From contig NZ_CP010310.2 of assembly GCF_000815105.2 (NCBI RefSeq), forward strand, positions 5,803,622 through 5,867,621: a stretch of DNA of 64,000 bases, read 5' to 3'. Below the pieces are notes generated by a model. That model was not told the origin of the DNA. It saw only the letters and a list, made by a program, of their open reading frames with translations, and did not search any database. Positions 55,433 to 64,000 of this stretch are shown piece by piece (within the stretch, counting starts at the first letter, position 1; each line of letters starts with the position of its first letter). Source of the DNA: Pandoraea pulmonicola. GTDB lineage: Bacteria; Pseudomonadota; Gammaproteobacteria; Burkholderiales; Burkholderiaceae. The position numbers were made by a program, and so were the translations under genes.

Positions 55433-55490
55433 TTGAAACTCCCTGCGAATGACGAAGAACCGATGCGCGCACCAGCGGGTGCGCTCATCG

Positions 55491-56075
55491 TCATCCGACT
55501 ATACCGTATTGCGATGCGGGGATTGTCGATTTCTGGGGCGGCGTCATGAAAAAGCCCTCGGGAGGCGTACCGCGATGCTCGGCGAGCACGCGATAGTGCG
55601 GCCCGCGCGGCGTTCGTACCGAATGCACGAGCACATAGCCGTCGCAATGCCAGACCAGCGGCCGCGGGTAGGGATCGGCCGGTGCGCGACGCGCATGACG
55701 CAGCAGCGTGACATGCGGACGGAACGACTGCGTCACGACCCGGGCGCCGGTGGCGCGCCATTGCGAGAGCAGCGCGTCGCGGGTGGCCATGAGATTCTCC
55801 GGCACGCCAGGTGCGCCCGCCCAGACGATCTTGCGATCCGACCAATAGCCGAGATGATCGAACGTGAGCGAGAAAGGTGCGAGCGGTGTGCGTTGCATCA
55901 GCCCGAACAGCACGGGCAGGCGGGCGGGATCGACTTCGTCGAGAAAGGCCAGCGTCAGGTGCAGGGTCTGGGCGCGCAGCACACGGCCGCCGCATTCCGC
56001 ATGGGCCGATGCAGCCCACTCGTGAAGCTGCGCACGCACGCCCTGCCCGGGCCACAAGGCAAGGAAGAGTCGCAT
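55491..56075 (-). CDS. thpR: RNA 2',3'-cyclic phosphodiesterase
   Basis: A 194-residue 2H-phosphoesterase-family enzyme. Two HxTx motifs are intact: HLTL at residues 39-42 and HVTL at 121-124. It hydrolyses 2',3'-cyclic phosphates at RNA ends and can show 2'-5' RNA ligase activity in vitro. The length fits the family. Its biological RNA target is unknown. Confidence 0.9.
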   Translation of the reverse strand: MRLFLALWPGQGVRAQLHEWAASAHAECGGRVLRAQTLHLTLAFLDEVDPARLPVLFGLMQRTPLAPFSLTFDHLGYWSDRKIVWAGAPGVPENLMATRDALLSQWRATGARVVTQSFRPHVTLLRHARRAPADPYPRPLVWHCDGYVLVHSVRTPRGPHYRVLAEHRGTPPEGFFMTPPQKSTIPASQYGIVG

Positions 56076-56270
56076 GAGAACACCAGGGGATGGAGCCTGC
56101 TGATGATTCTCATAGTAGACGCGCCATACGGCGAATGCCAGCCGTGTCGCGCCGTGGACGGACGGCGGCGACAGAACGGGAATGGCGCGAAAGCATGCGG
56201 CTGATGTCTGATGCGACGCTGCGCGCCTTGGCCTTGGCCTTCGCCGGACGACGGTCCGACGGCCGGTGCG

Positions 56271-56630
56271 TCAGTTGGTGGAGACGCCCGTGTTGATGCC
56301 ACGGCGCGCACGACGCGGCGTCTCGACCGGCTTTTCCTCGGCCTTGGGCTTGGCCGGATTCATGATGCTGTTCCAGTTGTTCTGAATCGCGGAGTCGGCG
56401 GTGTCGCGGGAGACGGCGCGCGAGATGTCCGCGCGCGGATTGAAGGCGGGTGCGCTGCCGGTGCCGGCTGCCGGGGCGCCGACGCCTGTCGTCGGGGCCG
56501 ACGTGTTCTGCGCATGGGCGCGCGGAGTGAGCATGAGCGCGGTGATGGCCGCGGCGGGCAGCGTCATCCAGAGCAAACGGCGCAACGATGAGGCGTGGGA
56601 GGCGGAACGGACGGTTGAAGCGTGGGCCAT
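56271..56630 (-). CDS. Small secreted protein of unknown function
   Basis: A 119-residue protein with a signal peptide (RRLLWMTLPAAAITALMLTP, cleavage after RAHA) and a low-complexity mature part rich in Ala, Pro, Thr and Gly, ending in a basic tail. No domain is recognised. It follows two other small exported proteins on the same strand (gap 92 bases) and may belong to their transcript. Confidence 0.65.
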   Translation of the reverse strand: MAHASTVRSASHASSLRRLLWMTLPAAAITALMLTPRAHAQNTSAPTTGVGAPAAGTGSAPAFNPRADISRAVSRDTADSAIQNNWNSIMNPAKPKAEEKPVETPRRARRGINTGVSTN

Positions 56631-56722
56631 GAAGTGTCTCGGGCGATGTAATGCGCGTTCGCCGGCGCGTACCCTGCCCGTATGTCAGGGGGCGACGTCG
56701 GCGTCGCGTCTCGATGGGGATT

Positions 56723-57301
56723 TCAGTAGCCGGGCGGCGGCTTCCAACCCGGGGGCGGAGGCGGCGGCGGTGCATAACGCTGCACCGGCTGCACCGGCTG
56801 CGACGACACCATGTCGCCGCGTACAGGCACACGATTGCCGTAGGCATACATGCACTGAATGTAGGCCTGATCATAGCGGCTTTGCGTCATGTATGCAGAC
56901 GACTGTGCGTTGCTCATCCCCACGGCGCTGCCGGTGAGCAGGCCTGCGCCCGCGCCGATGGCCGCGCCCGAGCCGCCGCCGAAAGCCGCACCCGCCGCGG
57001 CGCCGATGGCGGTGCCGATGACGGCGCTGCCGACCGCGCTGTTGTTGGCGGCCGTGGCGCTGTCCAAACCGTTGTTCTGGCCCGAGGCGAACTGACGGCA
57101 GCTGAAGTCGTCCTGCCGGAACTGGTCGAACGTTTTACCCGTGCCCGGCAATGCCATGATGCTCGGCCCGGCGGGCACGACGGCGCATCCGGCGAGCGCG
57201 GCGGCGGCAATGGCGATGGCCAGCGGCGTGGCCAGACGGCGCGCGCGAGGGGCGCGATGCAACGAATGTCTTGCGCGGGAGAGCGATGATTCGAACGTCA
57301 T
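56723..57301 (-). CDS. Glycine-zipper lipoprotein
   Basis: A 192-residue lipoprotein: a long N-terminal stretch with Arg before the hydrophobic core, then the lipobox LAGC. A glycine-zipper segment (IGTAIGAAAGAAFGGGSGAA) follows, typical of proteins that insert into or line membranes, then a Pro-rich C-terminus (PPPPPPPGWKPPPGY). ATG 57301 follows GGGAGAC. It lies 13 bases after the upstream secreted protein gene, so they are translationally close. Function unknown. Confidence 0.8.
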   Translation of the reverse strand: MTFESSLSRARHSLHRAPRARRLATPLAIAIAAAALAGCAVVPAGPSIMALPGTGKTFDQFRQDDFSCRQFASGQNNGLDSATAANNSAVGSAVIGTAIGAAAGAAFGGGSGAAIGAGAGLLTGSAVGMSNAQSSAYMTQSRYDQAYIQCMYAYGNRVPVRGDMVSSQPVQPVQRYAPPPPPPPGWKPPPGY

Positions 57302-57314
57302 GGGCGTCTCCCGC

Positions 57315-57671
57315 TCAATTGATCGGCTGCGCGGGGACTTCACGCCAGCCGGCCGGACACGTTTTCACGTAGGGGTAGTAGGCCTTGGCCTTCTCGCAGT
57401 AATACCAGGTGTCGCCGTTGGCACCGGGTTGGTCGCCCTGCACGCCTTGAGCGCCGGCCTGCGGCCGCTCGATGTATTGCTGCGGCTGACTCGGGACCAC
57501 GACGAGAGGCGGCGCGTAGTAATAAGGCGCGGGTGCGTAATACGGATAGGCGGGGTAGTAGCCGGGACCGACCCAGACGCGCACCCCGCCGCCATGCCAG
57601 GCGAAGGCGCTGCCGCTGGCCATCGCGGCGGCCACGGCGGCGAAGCCGAGAACAACAGGAAGACGTTTCAC
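57315..57671 (-). CDS. Tyr/Pro-rich secreted protein
   Basis: A 118-residue exported protein from a GTG start with GAGG nine bases upstream. A signal (VVLGFAAVAAAMASGSAFA) is followed by a Tyr/Pro-rich region (YYPAYPYYAPAPYYYAPPL) and a C-terminal CEKAKAYYPYVKTCPAGW with two Cys that could form a disulfide. The C-terminal pattern looks like a small conserved domain of unknown function. It is the first gene of the small-envelope-protein cluster. Confidence 0.75.
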   Translation of the reverse strand: MKRLPVVLGFAAVAAAMASGSAFAWHGGGVRVWVGPGYYPAYPYYAPAPYYYAPPLVVVPSQPQQYIERPQAGAQGVQGDQPGANGDTWYYCEKAKAYYPYVKTCPAGWREVPAQPIN

Positions 57672-57952
57672 GACACGGACCTCGAAGAACGAGCCCCGGG
57701 GCGCGGTGGATTCCGCCTCGCGTGGATGCGTCGCAAACAGGATGAATGTGACGAGACGCCGCCCGGGGTCTGACGTCTCCGAGTCTAGGCCCGGCGCCCC
57801 CGGGGAGCAATTACGGGGAACCGTTAGAAGTGTTTCAAAGCATTACGTTCCATGAGGCGGCGTTCGGAAGCGCACTCGATACAACCACCAAATACTGACG
57901 GAGAAATGCGGGTCTTGAAGCTAAATTGCTTTGAAACCCGCACCAGTAGCCA
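57672..57952. other. Intergenic region with an extended hairpin
   Basis: An inverted repeat at 57908-57941 (GCGGGT and ACCCGC arms, with an inner AAGC/GCTT stem) lies just before the transposase remnant. The sequence from about 57830 is AT-richer than the surroundings. The hairpin could be a relic of the element or a terminator. Confidence 0.35.
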
Positions 57953-58141
57953 ATGCTCGTAGCTACGCATATCGTCAACACTCGCGGGTACTTCCCGGCT
58001 GACGCTGCCACAGCGGAACTAATCTGGCCGGCGCTGCACAATATCACTGCTGATTGGGGGCAGGCGGTCAGGGACTGGAAAGCAGCCATGAACCAGTTCG
58101 CTATCTTCCATGCCGATCGATTCGTGCGACCGTCCGTGTAA
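57953..58141 (+). pseudogene. IS256-type transposase C-terminal remnant
   Basis: A 62-codon fragment, VNTRGYFPADAATAELIWPA then ITADWGQAVRDWKAAMNQFA, corresponds to the very C-terminus of IS256-family transposases (consensus TRGAFPND...WPLALRNI..KW..PIRDWKAALNQFAI). The catalytic DDE domain and N-terminus are missing, and no matching upstream frame was found. It is a dead fragment, beside the lower-GC VOC gene. Confidence 0.75.
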
Positions 58142-58204
58142 TTCTTCACCCGTCTTTAACACGGTATTTTTGACACCCTCAATCGGTCTTTCCGGCAAAC
58201 GATC

Positions 58205-58597
58205 ATGCTTCTTCGCATTCATCACGCGGCGATTATTTGTTCCGACTATGAAGTGTCCCGCCGTTTTTACACTGAGGTCCTCGGTCTTCAGATCATAGCG
58301 GAGCACTATAGAGAGAATCGGAAATCATACAAACTCGACCTGATGCTTCCCGACGGAACGCAAATCGAGCTGTTTTCGTTTCCCGACGCCCCACCGCGGC
58401 CGTCCTATCCTGAAGCGTGCGGCCTGCGCCATCTTGCCTTTGGCGTCGACGACGTCGTGAAGTGCAAGGCGTTTCTCGAGTCAAAAGGTGTCTCGGTCGA
58501 GGATGTACGTCTCGACGCGTATACGAACAGACGTTACACCTTCTTTTCTGATCCCGACGGCTTGCCGCTTGAGCTTTACGAAATGCCATCTCGGTAA
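58205..58597 (+). CDS. VOC-family glyoxalase-like protein (YaeR/SMU1112c type)
   Basis: A 130-residue metal-binding vicinal-oxygen-chelate protein: IHHAAIICSDYEVSRRFYTE at the N-terminus with the first metal His, IELFSFPDAPPRPSYPEACG and GLRHLAFGVDDV in the middle, and a C-terminal DPDGLPLELYE with the metal Glu. Length and motifs match the YaeR/SMU1112c glyoxalase-I-related group, whose substrate is unknown. Codon use and composition are clearly lower in GC than the neighbours. With the transposase remnant this suggests acquisition by transfer. Confidence 0.85.
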   Translation: MLLRIHHAAIICSDYEVSRRFYTEVLGLQIIAEHYRENRKSYKLDLMLPDGTQIELFSFPDAPPRPSYPEACGLRHLAFGVDDVVKCKAFLESKGVSVEDVRLDAYTNRRYTFFSDPDGLPLELYEMPSR

Positions 58598-58910
58598 ATG
58601 GTTCTGTCGCGCCAAGCGATGCTGGACGGATGAGTGTGACTCGGAGGCTGCGGTTACGCGATCAGGGAATGGCATTGCCCGGCCGGATTCGCTGGCTCGT
58701 CGTGCACACACCAACCCGCCTCCGCGGCGACTGTCCGCGTTGCCGCAGGGTGCCGTACTCCGATCCCCTCACATAGTTCGGCCTCATGACCTTTCTCCCG
58801 GGCAACGGGTGAAGGGCACGCATGATGCGCCGCCGAGCGCGGCGCTTTGGTGCCCGAAGGTATCACTTCCAATACCAAGCCGCCGCCGTCCGGTCGTGCG
58901 AGACGTGAGC
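58598..58910. other. Intergenic region with nested inverted repeats
   Basis: About 310 bases. A nested structure at 58814-58855 has outer arms GGGCAC/GTGCCC and inner arms GCGCCGC/GCGGCGC (58827-58833 with 58839-58845). It lies about 55 bases beyond the mnmE stop and may mark its 3' end. No protein-like ORF was recognised. Confidence 0.4.
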
Positions 58911-60308
58911 TTATTTTCCGATGCAGAACCGGCTGAAAATCACCCCGAGCAGGTCGTCCGAGGTGAATTCGCCGGTGATGGTGCTCAGTTGTTCCTGCGC
59001 GAGGCGCAATTCTTCGGCGAAGAGATCGAGCGCGCCGGCGTTCTGACGCGCATGGGCGTCGGCCAGCTCGATATGCTCGCGTGCGGCGCGCAACGCCGAG
59101 AGGTGACGCTCGCGCGCAAGGAATACGCCTTCGTTGCCCGCCTGCCAACCTGCGATTTTCAGCAGTTCCGCGCGCAGCAGATCGATGCCCTGCCCGCCCT
59201 TGGCCGAGAGTCGCACGCCGAGCGGCGCGGTGCCCTCCTTCGGCAAGACCGTCGCGGGCTCGCCGGCCAGATCCGTCTTGTTGTACACACGCACGACCGG
59301 CACATGCTTCGGCAGTTGCGTGGCGATGATCTCGTCTTCCGGCGTCATGCCCGTGCGCGTGTCGAGCAGATGCAGCACGGCGTCGGCCTTCGCGATTTCG
59401 CTCCAGCTACGCTCGATGCCGATACGCTCGACCTCGTCTTCCGTCTCGCGCAACCCGGCCGTGTCGATGATGTGCAGCGGAATGCCGTCGATCTGAATGG
59501 TCTGCTGCACCTTGTCGCGCGTGGTGCCGGCGATGGGCGTGACGATCGCGAGCTCCGCGCCGGCCAGCGCGTTGAGCAGCGACGATTTGCCGACGTTCGG
59601 CTGCCCCGCCAGCACGACGTTGATCCCCTCGCGCAGTAGCGCACCCTGCCGCGCCTGCGACAGCACCTGCGCCAGTTGCGTGCGAATGCGCTCGAGCTGC
59701 CCGAAGGCGTCGGCAGCTTCGAGGAAATCGATTTCTTCTTCGGGGAAGTCGAGCGTCGCTTCGACCAGCATGCGCAGATGGATCACCAGATCCACCAGCG
59801 AATGGATCTCGCGCGAGAACGCGCCGTCGAGCGAGCGGCTTGCCGATCGCGCCGCCGCCTCGGTGCTCGCTTCGATCAGATCGGCCACCGCTTCGGCCTG
59901 GGCGAGATCGAGCTTGTCGTTCAGAAAGGCGCGGTGCGTGAATTCGCCCGGCTCGGCCAGGCGCACGCCGAGCGCAGCCCCTTCGTCGATGCAACGCTGC
60001 AGCAGTAGTTGCAGCACGATCGGTCCGCCATGCCCCTGGAGTTCCAGCACGTCCTCGCCCGTGTAGGAATTCGGGCCGGGGAAGTACAGCGCGATGCCGC
60101 GATCGAGCGCCTCGCCGGCGGCGTCGAGAAACGGCAGATACGACGCATGACGCGGCTTGAGCGGCTGCCCGACGAGCCGCGCGATGACGCGCTGCACCGC
60201 CTCGCCGCGATGCTTGCCGAAGGACACGCGCACGACGCCGATCCCGCCGCGTCCGGGCGCGGTGGCAATGGCGGCAATCGGGGCGGCGGACGTGGCAGTG
60301 GCGCTCAT
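58911..60308 (-). CDS. mnmE: tRNA uridine-5-carboxymethylaminomethyl GTPase MnmE
   Basis: A 465-residue GTPase that, with MnmG, adds the cmnm5 group to tRNA U34. The N-terminal folate-binding region ([14 protein letters not shown]) is followed by the G domain starting near residue 234 ([16 protein letters not shown]), with GTTRDK and NKTD motifs. The C-terminus is FCIGK with the functional Cys. ATG 60308 is used; the in-frame extension upstream is not conserved. It is separated from yidC by a terminator. Confidence 0.96.
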   Translation of the reverse strand: MSATATSAAPIAAIATAPGRGGIGVVRVSFGKHRGEAVQRVIARLVGQPLKPRHASYLPFLDAAGEALDRGIALYFPGPNSYTGEDVLELQGHGGPIVLQLLLQRCIDEGAALGVRLAEPGEFTHRAFLNDKLDLAQAEAVADLIEASTEAAARSASRSLDGAFSREIHSLVDLVIHLRMLVEATLDFPEEEIDFLEAADAFGQLERIRTQLAQVLSQARQGALLREGINVVLAGQPNVGKSSLLNALAGAELAIVTPIAGTTRDKVQQTIQIDGIPLHIIDTAGLRETEDEVERIGIERSWSEIAKADAVLHLLDTRTGMTPEDEIIATQLPKHVPVVRVYNKTDLAGEPATVLPKEGTAPLGVRLSAKGGQGIDLLRAELLKIAGWQAGNEGVFLARERHLSALRAAREHIELADAHARQNAGALDLFAEELRLAQEQLSTITGEFTSDDLLGVIFSRFCIGK

Positions 60309-60362
60309 GAAACGGCTCGTCGAAGATTCGTCGAAAAACAGGTGCTCATTTTGACACGCACC

Positions 60363-60395
60363 AAACAAAACCGCCCGCGAGAGACTCGCGGGCGG
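60363..60395 (-). terminator. Intrinsic terminator between yidC and mnmE
   Basis: On the minus strand an 11-bp GC-rich stem (60371-60381 paired with 60385-60395) with a 3-nt loop is followed by TTTTGTTT. It lies about 37 bases after the yidC stop, ending the rpmH-rnpA-yidD-yidC transcript before mnmE. Some readthrough into mnmE is possible. Confidence 0.85.
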
Positions 60396-60431
60396 CGCTT
60401 TGCTGCATTCAGGCAGACGGTGACGCGATCG

Positions 60432-62087
60432 TCACGCCGCCTTCTTTTCCTTCTTGGTACCGAGCATGCGGTTGATCGACCATTGCTGGGCAATCGACAA
60501 CGTGTTGTTGACCACGTAGTACAGTACCAGGCCCGACGGCAGGAAGAGGAACATGACCGAGAAGATCAGCGGCATGAACATCATCATCTTCGCTTGCATC
60601 GGATCCGGCGGCGTCGGGTTCAGCTTGGTCTGAATGAACATCGACACGGCCATCAGCACCGGCAGGATGTAATATGGATCCTGCGTCGAGAGGTCATGAA
60701 TCCAGCCCAGCCACGGCGCGCCGCGCATTTCCACCGACGAGAGCAGCACCCAGTACAGCGCAATGAACACCGGAATCTGGATCACGATCGGAATACAGCC
60801 GCCGAACGGATTGACCTTCTCGGTCTTGTACAGCTCCATGAGCGCCGCGTTCATCTTCTGCGGATCGCTCTTGTAGCGCTCGCGCAGCGCCTGCATGCGC
60901 GGCGTGATTTCCTTCATGCGCGCCATCGACTTGTAGCTCGCAGCCGACAGCGGGAAGAACACCAGCTTGATGATGACCGTCACGGCGATGATCGCCCAGC
61001 CCCAGTTGCCGATGATGCCGTGCAGCTTCGAGAGCAACCAGAACAGCGGCTTGGCGAGGATGGTGAAGTAACCGTAGTCCTTCGTCAGCTCCAGGCCCGG
61101 CGCGATCTGCTCGAGCATGTGCTCTTCCTGCGGACCGGCGAACAGGCGTGCGTCGACCGTCTCGGTGCCGCCGGCGGGGATGCTCGCCAGCGGCTCTTTC
61201 ACCCCCACGCGATACAGGCCGTTATCGAGCTTGCCGATGTAGTTCTCGCGCGCGGCGCCTTCCTTCGGAATCCAGGCCGTGGCGAAGTAGTGCTGCACCA
61301 TGCCGATCCAGCCGTCGCTCGATTGCTTGATGTACTTGGCCTTGTCCTTGTCGATATCGCTGAACGTGATCTTCTGGAACTTCTCGTCGTTGCTGTAGAC
61401 GGTCGGGCCCGTGAACGTGTGCGAGAACTTCGCGCCGCTGATTTCACGGCCGTCGCGCACCAGCTCCATGTACAGCGTGGGCTTGATGGCGGCGTCGGTC
61501 TTGTTGACGATCGTGTTCGCCACGTCGATCACGTAGCTACCGCGATGGAACGTATAGGCGCGCACCAGTTGCAGGCCGCCCTTGACCGGCGATTCGAACT
61601 TCACGGTCAGCGTGTCGCCCGTCATCGTGGTCGGGCCCGGCACCAGCGTGAAGATGTCGTTGTGATTCGGGAAGTCGCCGCCGATCAGGCCCGTGCGGGC
61701 GAAATATTGCTGGCTTGGCGTGTTGTCGAACAGCACCACGTGCTTGTCGGCTTCCTCGGCGTCCGGCCACTTCGTGAGCGCGAGGAACGACAGCGTGCCG
61801 CCCTGCGTGCTGATGTCGGCTTCGTAGACGTCGGTCGTGATGCGCACTTTCTGCGCGGTGGCGGCGGCAGGTGCATTGCCCGGCGCGTTGCCCGCGGCGG
61901 CGCCGCCGTTGGCGGCTTGCGGCAGGTCGTTGGCCGGCGTCTTGTTACCGCCCGTGGCGGCCGGGGTCGAGACCTCGGGCGTTGGGAAGAACAGCGACGA
62001 ATGGCCATTGGCGCGTTGCCAGTTGTCGAAAAGCATGACGACAGACAGCGCGAAAATGACCCAGAGTACGGTGCGTTTGATGTCCAT
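60432..62087 (-). CDS. yidC: Membrane protein insertase YidC
   Basis: A 551-residue inner-membrane insertase helping Sec-dependent and independent proteins into the membrane. An N-terminal membrane anchor ([19 protein letters not shown]) precedes a long periplasmic beta domain. The C-terminal helices include [20 protein letters not shown] and [20 protein letters not shown], and a basic tail (KKEKKAA) ends the protein. The length and layout match Gram-negative YidC. Confidence 0.97.
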   Translation of the reverse strand: MDIKRTVLWVIFALSVVMLFDNWQRANGHSSLFFPTPEVSTPAATGGNKTPANDLPQAANGGAAAGNAPGNAPAAATAQKVRITTDVYEADISTQGGTLSFLALTKWPDAEEADKHVVLFDNTPSQQYFARTGLIGGDFPNHNDIFTLVPGPTTMTGDTLTVKFESPVKGGLQLVRAYTFHRGSYVIDVANTIVNKTDAAIKPTLYMELVRDGREISGAKFSHTFTGPTVYSNDEKFQKITFSDIDKDKAKYIKQSSDGWIGMVQHYFATAWIPKEGAARENYIGKLDNGLYRVGVKEPLASIPAGGTETVDARLFAGPQEEHMLEQIAPGLELTKDYGYFTILAKPLFWLLSKLHGIIGNWGWAIIAVTVIIKLVFFPLSAASYKSMARMKEITPRMQALRERYKSDPQKMNAALMELYKTEKVNPFGGCIPIVIQIPVFIALYWVLLSSVEMRGAPWLGWIHDLSTQDPYYILPVLMAVSMFIQTKLNPTPPDPMQAKMMMFMPLIFSVMFLFLPSGLVLYYVVNNTLSIAQQWSINRMLGTKKEKKAA

Positions 62088-62111
62088 GCGGTAACTCGTG
62101 GTGGACGGAAC

Positions 62112-62468
62112 TCAGGAATGGCCCGGCGCGCGGCGCGTTACTGCCGATGCGGCCGCGGGCCTGGACGAGACTGTCTGCTGCGCTCGCGACGTGTCGCTGC
62201 CGGCGGCCTTCTCGGCGCCTTCGGCGGTTGGGTCGGGAGCGTGACAGACGTGTCGAGCCGGCGGCACGGGATCGAAACCACCGGGGTGAAACGGATGACA
62301 GCGGCATAGACGCTTGGCCGCGAGATAAGTGCCGTAACCGGCACCATGCTCGACGATGGCCTCGCGTGCGTAGTCGGAACAGCTCGGATGAAAGCGGCAA
62401 CGGTTCCCCAGCCAGGGACTGATCACCAGCTTGTAACCGCGCAGGAGCAACAACAGCACGCTTCGCAT
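62112..62468 (-). CDS. yidD: Membrane protein insertion efficiency factor YidD
   Basis: A 118-residue YidD protein. The conserved core is [20 protein letters not shown] followed by [15 protein letters not shown], with the characteristic cysteines. It has an extra C-terminal tail (about 35 residues) beyond the usual 70-85 aa family length. It lies between rnpA (14 bases away) and yidC, the standard order. Confidence 0.94.
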   Translation of the reverse strand: MRSVLLLLLRGYKLVISPWLGNRCRFHPSCSDYAREAIVEHGAGYGTYLAAKRLCRCHPFHPGGFDPVPPARHVCHAPDPTAEGAEKAAGSDTSRAQQTVSSRPAAASAVTRRAPGHS

Positions 62469-62482
62469 CTCGATTCCGCCTG

Positions 62483-63025
62483 TCAGTCCGGCCGAGGTGG
62501 CCGGGTGGGCGGCGCATGCCCGGGATCGGGCGCTACCGTGTGGGACTCACTACCTTCCGTCTTGCTGTCGGTCGTGCGACTCTTGCGGGCGGCTTTTTCC
62601 GCCGCGTCGAAGAGCTGCCCGAATTCGGTCTGGCACAGTGTGTTGAGCACCGGCGCCGCCGCCGCGGTGTACGTCCCCTTGTCGAATCGCCGGGTCAGTC
62701 GCAGCACGAAGTCCCAGCCGGCCAGATTGGCGCGGCGCTGGCGGAACATCTCGCGAGCCTGACGCTTGATCAGATTGCGAGTCACCGCGCGGGGCGCATG
62801 CTTCTTGCCGACGACGATACCGATGCGGCCCTCGTGAGGTGTGGCATCGGTATCTTCAGGGGTGCCCGGCGCAATGTCACGCCGGCGCATATACAACACG
62901 AAATGCGCGCTGCGACGCAGAGGGCGCAAACTAAAAACGGATGAAAACTCATCCGTTTTGAGAAGTCGCGCGGCCTTGGGAAACCCCAGAGCCGGGACTT
63001 CGCGCCTTGCGGATTTGACGCGCAA
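62483..63025 (-). CDS. rnpA: Ribonuclease P protein component
   Basis: Protein subunit of RNase P that helps the RNA subunit remove tRNA 5' leaders. The conserved RNR segment appears as [16 protein letters not shown], and the N-terminal [17 protein letters not shown] is typical of beta-proteobacteria. No ATG lies in-frame between rpmH and the conserved start. I chose TTG 63025 (180 residues); CTG 62989 or an ATG at 63112 inside rpmH are alternatives. The C-terminal tail is long and low-complexity. Confidence 0.85.
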   Translation of the reverse strand: MRVKSARREVPALGFPKAARLLKTDEFSSVFSLRPLRRSAHFVLYMRRRDIAPGTPEDTDATPHEGRIGIVVGKKHAPRAVTRNLIKRQAREMFRQRRANLAGWDFVLRLTRRFDKGTYTAAAAPVLNTLCQTEFGQLFDAAEKAARKSRTTDSKTEGSESHTVAPDPGHAPPTRPPRPD

Positions 63026-63050
63026 ACCGCGGTACGACCGAAACCGCGTT

Positions 63051-63185
63051 TTAGACGGCCAGGCGCTTGCGGCCCTTGGCGCGACGCGCGGCGATGACCT
63101 TGCGGCCGCCACGGGTCTTCATGCGAACCAGGAAGCCATGGGTGCGCTTGCGGCGCGTCACGGAAGGCTGAAAAGTACGTTTCAT
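63051..63185 (-). CDS. rpmH: Ribosomal protein L34
   Basis: A 44-residue ribosomal protein of the large subunit: [19 protein letters not shown] at the start and [11 protein letters not shown] at the end, the full conserved L34 sequence. It is the first gene of the rpmH-rnpA-yidD-yidC set on the minus strand. Its promoter should lie in the DnaA-box-containing gap to its right. Confidence 0.98.
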   Translation of the reverse strand: MKRTFQPSVTRRKRTHGFLVRMKTRGGRKVIAARRAKGRKRLAV

Positions 63186-64000
63186 GATGCACTCACTGTG
63201 TGAAAAAATTCCCGCGCAGCAGCATCGTGAAACGCCACATGGACACCGTGAAAACCTGCAAATTCAAGGACTTTCACGCGCGACCCAGCCGTCGGGAGTT
63301 GGATTGGAATCCGGTTGTCTTTCTAACGAACCCGCTATTTAATCGGCTTTTCCGTTGTGTGTCAATAGGTTAGCCATCACGCGCACGGCGCCCGCATGCG
63401 ATCGGCGTCGCCGCTGTCGTGGAGTCGCCACGGCACGGGCGTGCGGCTGTGGATAATGGCTGAAATTGCCCATACCGTCAGAATTTGCCGGTGGATAAAT
63501 GCCAAACGAGGAAAGATATTCAGCGGGTCGCGGCAAAACGTCGCGATTGCTGGGGATTTGCGCAGCACTCGCGCGAACTCAGGCGGGTTAACGCGGCGCA
63601 CTCGCCCGGAGATGCCGATGCTGTGAGCATTCCTGTGGATAACTCGCTTTGCGCAAGCTTTGGCGGTAAAATCCCCCATCACAATTTTCCAAGCAGAGTA
63701 CCGGTGACGCCGTCATGTGGATAGCGCGCCGGGTTTTGTCGTTTGCGCGCGCCGAAAGCCGGCTGAACGCGCAACGCGAAGCCCGAACGACGCGCCGTGG
63801 CAGGTGGATGTCGGACGTCTGCAATGCGCCGTCGGTCCGACCCGACAACGGCCGTTTGCCCGTCTTGCCGTGCTTCGAGACGGGGCGGTCGACTTGGTTT
63901 GCGACGCTTCGCCCCCATATTCGATGTATTGAAAAGTGGACGGAGAAAGCGTCGGTCGATACGGTCGGACGGGCCTCGCGCCACCCTGGACACACGCTGC
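63186..64000. other. Gap upstream of rpmH, expected to lead into dnaA
   Basis: Over 800 bases with no recognisable gene; an N-terminus of DnaA was looked for and not found before base 64000. DnaA boxes occur at 63448-63456 and 63634-63642 (TGTGGATAA, perfect), with one-mismatch copies at 63490-63498 and 63716-63724. This is the place where oriC or a dnaA autoregulatory region normally lies in this gene order. Confidence 0.6.
63448..63724. promoter_or_regulatory. DnaA-box cluster next to rpmH
   Basis: Two perfect DnaA boxes and two one-mismatch copies, all in the same orientation (TGTGGATAA on the plus strand). This could be oriC itself or the DnaA-controlled dnaA promoter. The AT-rich unwinding element and DnaA-trio run seen at the 43-kb cluster were not seen here. 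Confidence 0.6.

Noticed and set aside
57835..58149. Minus-strand ORF of 104 codons overlapping the transposase remnant
   Set aside because: The plus-strand frame matches the IS256 transposase C-terminus; the minus-strand reading has no family resemblance.
60009..62309. Plus-strand open frame of about 766 codons opposite mnmE and yidC
   Set aside because: Arg/His-rich antisense shadow with no recognisable domain.
63717..63932. Small plus-strand ORF in the rpmH gap as the start of dnaA
   Set aside because: No DnaA N-terminal features; the sequence is basic and shadow-like. dnaA must start beyond the window if present.

Overview
The window looks like about 64 kb of the main chromosome of a high-GC beta-proteobacterium of the order Burkholderiales. 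A Pandoraea-like member of the Burkholderiaceae is my best guess, but the genus cannot be proved from sequence reading alone. Evidence: rpmH-rnpA-yidD-yidC-mnmE are all on the minus strand at the right end, the arrangement normally found just left of dnaA. A fused indolepyruvate oxidoreductase with an Lrp partner, divergent lrp/phhAB and an hmuSTUV-type heme locus are also consistent with this order. dnaA itself is not in the window. No tRNA, rRNA, CRISPR array or prophage was seen.

Layout. 0-3 kb: branched-chain-amino-acid-type ABC genes livG-livF-substrate-binding protein (minus), with no permease in view. 3.4-4.8 kb: Bcr/CflA-like drug exporter preceded by a possible coupled leader ORF. 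4.9-9.3 kb: GMC oxidoreductase and methylmalonate-semialdehyde dehydrogenase (minus), with a divergent LysR regulator. 9.6-14.7 kb: fumC, a GcvA-like LysR regulator, an MHS-family metabolite symporter and an amidohydrolase. 14.8-15.9 kb: trpS. 16-20.4 kb: fused indolepyruvate:ferredoxin oxidoreductase and a divergent Lrp regulator. 20.5-27.4 kb: Fur-box-preceded heme locus (TonB receptor, HmuS, HmuT, HmuU, HmuV). 27.5-37.7 kb: ornithine-cyclodeaminase-like gene, then a cell-envelope operon (giant alpha-2-macroglobulin, lysoplasmalogenase-like protein, PBP1C). 37.9-41.9 kb: FUSC-like membrane protein, Lrp/phhA/phhB phenylalanine hydroxylation locus, a bacterial SET-domain methyltransferase and a MarR regulator with a C-terminal cysteine cluster.

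41.9-43.3 kb is a 1.4-kb gene-free region. It holds three perfect DnaA boxes, a DnaA-trio-like run and an AT-rich stretch. I read it as a candidate replication origin (or DnaA-titration site), about 20 kb from the usual rpmH-dnaA gap. That gap (63.2-64 kb) also carries DnaA boxes, so two candidate loci exist in one window. 43.3-55 kb: a carboxylate-amine ligase/cation antiporter pair, mnmC overlapping a ClC-type channel gene, a gene-free region with repeated inverted repeats, a cysteine-less OhrR-like regulator, a DedA-rhodanese fusion, an EmrB-type exporter and an MHYT sensor. 55-58 kb: small conserved protein, thpR, three small secreted proteins. 57.9-58.6 kb: an IS256-type transposase remnant beside a lower-GC glyoxalase-family gene. 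58.9-63.2 kb: mnmE, yidC, yidD, rnpA and rpmH.

Connections: MnmE and MnmC both act on wobble uridine 34 of tRNA. The heme locus forms a complete import-and-use pathway from outer membrane to cytoplasm. PBP1C with alpha-2-macroglobulin is a known periplasmic defence/repair pairing. The Lrp/phhAB genes are a self-contained Phe-to-Tyr module.
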